7,716 bases of DNA, from assembly GCA_964564655.1 (NCBI GenBank), contig CAZMBO010000071.1, forward strand, positions 1 to 7,716. Direction: 5' to 3'. Both the position numbers and the translations under genes were made by a program. The notes beneath the pieces are model-generated. The model had not been told where the DNA came from. It made no database searches and saw only the letters and a program-made list of their open reading frames with translations. This document shows positions 7,111 to 7,716 of the stretch, in pieces. This DNA comes from UBA8687 sp964564655. GTDB lineage: Bacteria; Nitrospinota; Nitrospinia; Nitrospinales; VA-1. The stretch's first letter is position 1. Each line of letters begins with the position of its first letter.

Positions 7111-7362
7111 ATGCAATCTTCAATGCAAACCACAATAGAATCTACAGCGGCTTTCAACGATTTACTTTACCTGCTCACTGGAGGATATTTAGGGCTTTTC
7201 ATGCTTAGCCTTATAACTATGGTCCTATTCTTCTTTTTGCCGTTTTTTACATTTGGCATATGGAATCAAACTAAACGAACAAATAAAAATTTACAAAAAC
7301 TCATTGAATTACTTCAGGTTTGTGAAAATAGGTTGAAACTATTAGAGAAAGACTCTAAATAA
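7111..7362 (+). CDS. Small single-span membrane protein, function unknown
   Basis: 83 residues that I do not recognise as a known family. Layout: a short polar N-terminus (1-18), one long hydrophobic segment (about 19-50, the core LFMLSLITMVLFFFLPFF at 29-46), then a basic stretch (NQTKRTNKN, 52-60), then an amphipathic Leu/Ile-rich helix (61-80) that could form a coiled coil. By the positive-inside rule the C-terminal helix would face the cytoplasm. A perfect AGGAGG 5 bases before the ATG makes it very likely to be a real gene. An in-frame second Met at residue 5 is possible, but the spacing favours the first. It lies between two divergently oriented membrane-TPR genes and 118 bases before the second, so it could be co-transcribed with that gene; any functional link is speculation. 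Confidence 0.75.
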   Translation: MQSSMQTTIESTAAFNDLLYLLTGGYLGLFMLSLITMVLFFFLPFFTFGIWNQTKRTNKNLQKLIELLQVCENRLKLLEKDSK

Positions 7363-7480
7363 AGGAATGATGAAAGCCATAGGTGCATTCGATGTTTAAC
7401 CACGTTTTTGGTGATCATCAAATTGACAGCGCAGCAACTGATCAAATTTAAAGGTGGGTAGAACTTCAAGAAATAAACTT

Positions 7481-7716
7481 ATGCGAATTTCGATCTGTAT
7501 ATTACTTGTGATAGCAACCTTTATTGCTTACATGCAGGTGCTAAAATATGGGTTTATTACATCCTTTGATGATACTGAATATTTAACGAGTAATTGGAAC
7601 ATCAAAGCCGGGTTGACCAAGGAAAGTATTGTTTGGGCATTTTCCACATCATATGCCTCCAACTGGCACCCAGTGACCTGGTTGTCGCATATGCTGGACT
7701 ATGAATTCTATGGATT
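7481..7716 (+). CDS. Second membrane-TPR (GT-C-like) protein, N-terminal fragment cut by window edge
   Basis: 78 codons run from ATG 7481 to the window edge with no stop. A hydrophobic segment (about 4-26) is followed by TSFDDTEYLTSN (27-38), then SNWHPVTWLSHMLDYEFYG (60-78). These align with the first loop of the minus-strand membrane-TPR protein (NWDDFEYVTEN and ANWHPLTWFSHALDYQIYG), including the acidic pair expected of GT-C enzymes, so the two are diverged paralogues. The downstream membrane segments and any TPRs are outside the window, so calling it a TPR protein rests on homology. No good Shine-Dalgarno is near the ATG. An in-frame GTG at 7454, shortly after a stop at 7439, is an alternative start that would add nine polar residues. 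Confidence 0.75.
   Translation, partial: MRISICILLVIATFIAYMQVLKYGFITSFDDTEYLTSNWNIKAGLTKESIVWAFSTSYASNWHPVTWLSHMLDYEFYG

Noticed and set aside
7367..7399. A 10-codon frame beginning ATGATG just after the small membrane protein, with AGGA upstream
   Set aside because: Too short, with no leader-peptide signature and no attenuator hairpin following it.
7400..7420. A hairpin-like ACCA-N6-TGGT as a terminator for the small membrane gene
   Set aside because: The stem is only 4 bases, with the T-run in the loop and none following it, so it does not look like an intrinsic terminator.

Overview
The window is dominated by a urease gene cluster on the minus strand in the classical order ureD-ureA-ureB-ureC-ureE-ureF-ureG. 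ureG is cut by the left edge of the window, and the region upstream of ureD is lost in a run of exactly 100 Ns (4895-4994), which looks like a scaffold gap. Spacing is tight: ureB/ureC overlap as TAATG, ureE/ureF are 1 base apart, and ureC/ureE and ureF/ureG are 15 bases apart. The only larger space inside the cluster is 67 bases between ureD and ureA, and it holds a promoter-like sequence. UreC keeps all its nickel ligands and active-site residues at Klebsiella numbering. Together the genes encode a complete three-subunit urease (UreA gamma, UreB beta, UreC alpha) and its nickel-insertion set (UreD, UreE, UreF, UreG). They would hydrolyse urea in the cytoplasm to ammonia and carbamate/CO2. 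No urea transporter, nickel transporter or regulator gene is visible.

To the right of the gap, still on the minus strand, is the N-terminal 642 residues of a large membrane protein with about ten or eleven hydrophobic segments followed by tetratricopeptide (TPR) repeats. It resembles GT-C type glycosyltransferases, with a layout like the eukaryotic TMTC O-mannosyltransferases. Read naively, its frame runs through the Ns into ureD as one 963-residue protein. That fusion is an artefact of the placeholder Ns: there are two genes, one on each side of the gap.

Beyond a 188-base AT-rich divergent spacer, the plus strand carries an 83-residue single-span membrane protein of unknown function with a very strong Shine-Dalgarno. 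It is followed by the first 78 residues of a second, diverged paralogue of the membrane-TPR protein, which runs off the right edge.

The DNA is moderately AT-rich and from a bacterium. The urease cluster and the expanded membrane-TPR family would fit a Gram-negative environmental lineage assembled from metagenome or single-cell data. Nitrospinae (marine nitrite oxidisers, some of which are known to use urea) and delta-proteobacteria-like groups are candidates, but this is inference from gene content and cannot be settled from the window. I do not see convincing evidence of a wholly new system. The least understood part is the divergent pair of membrane-TPR genes with the small membrane protein between them.
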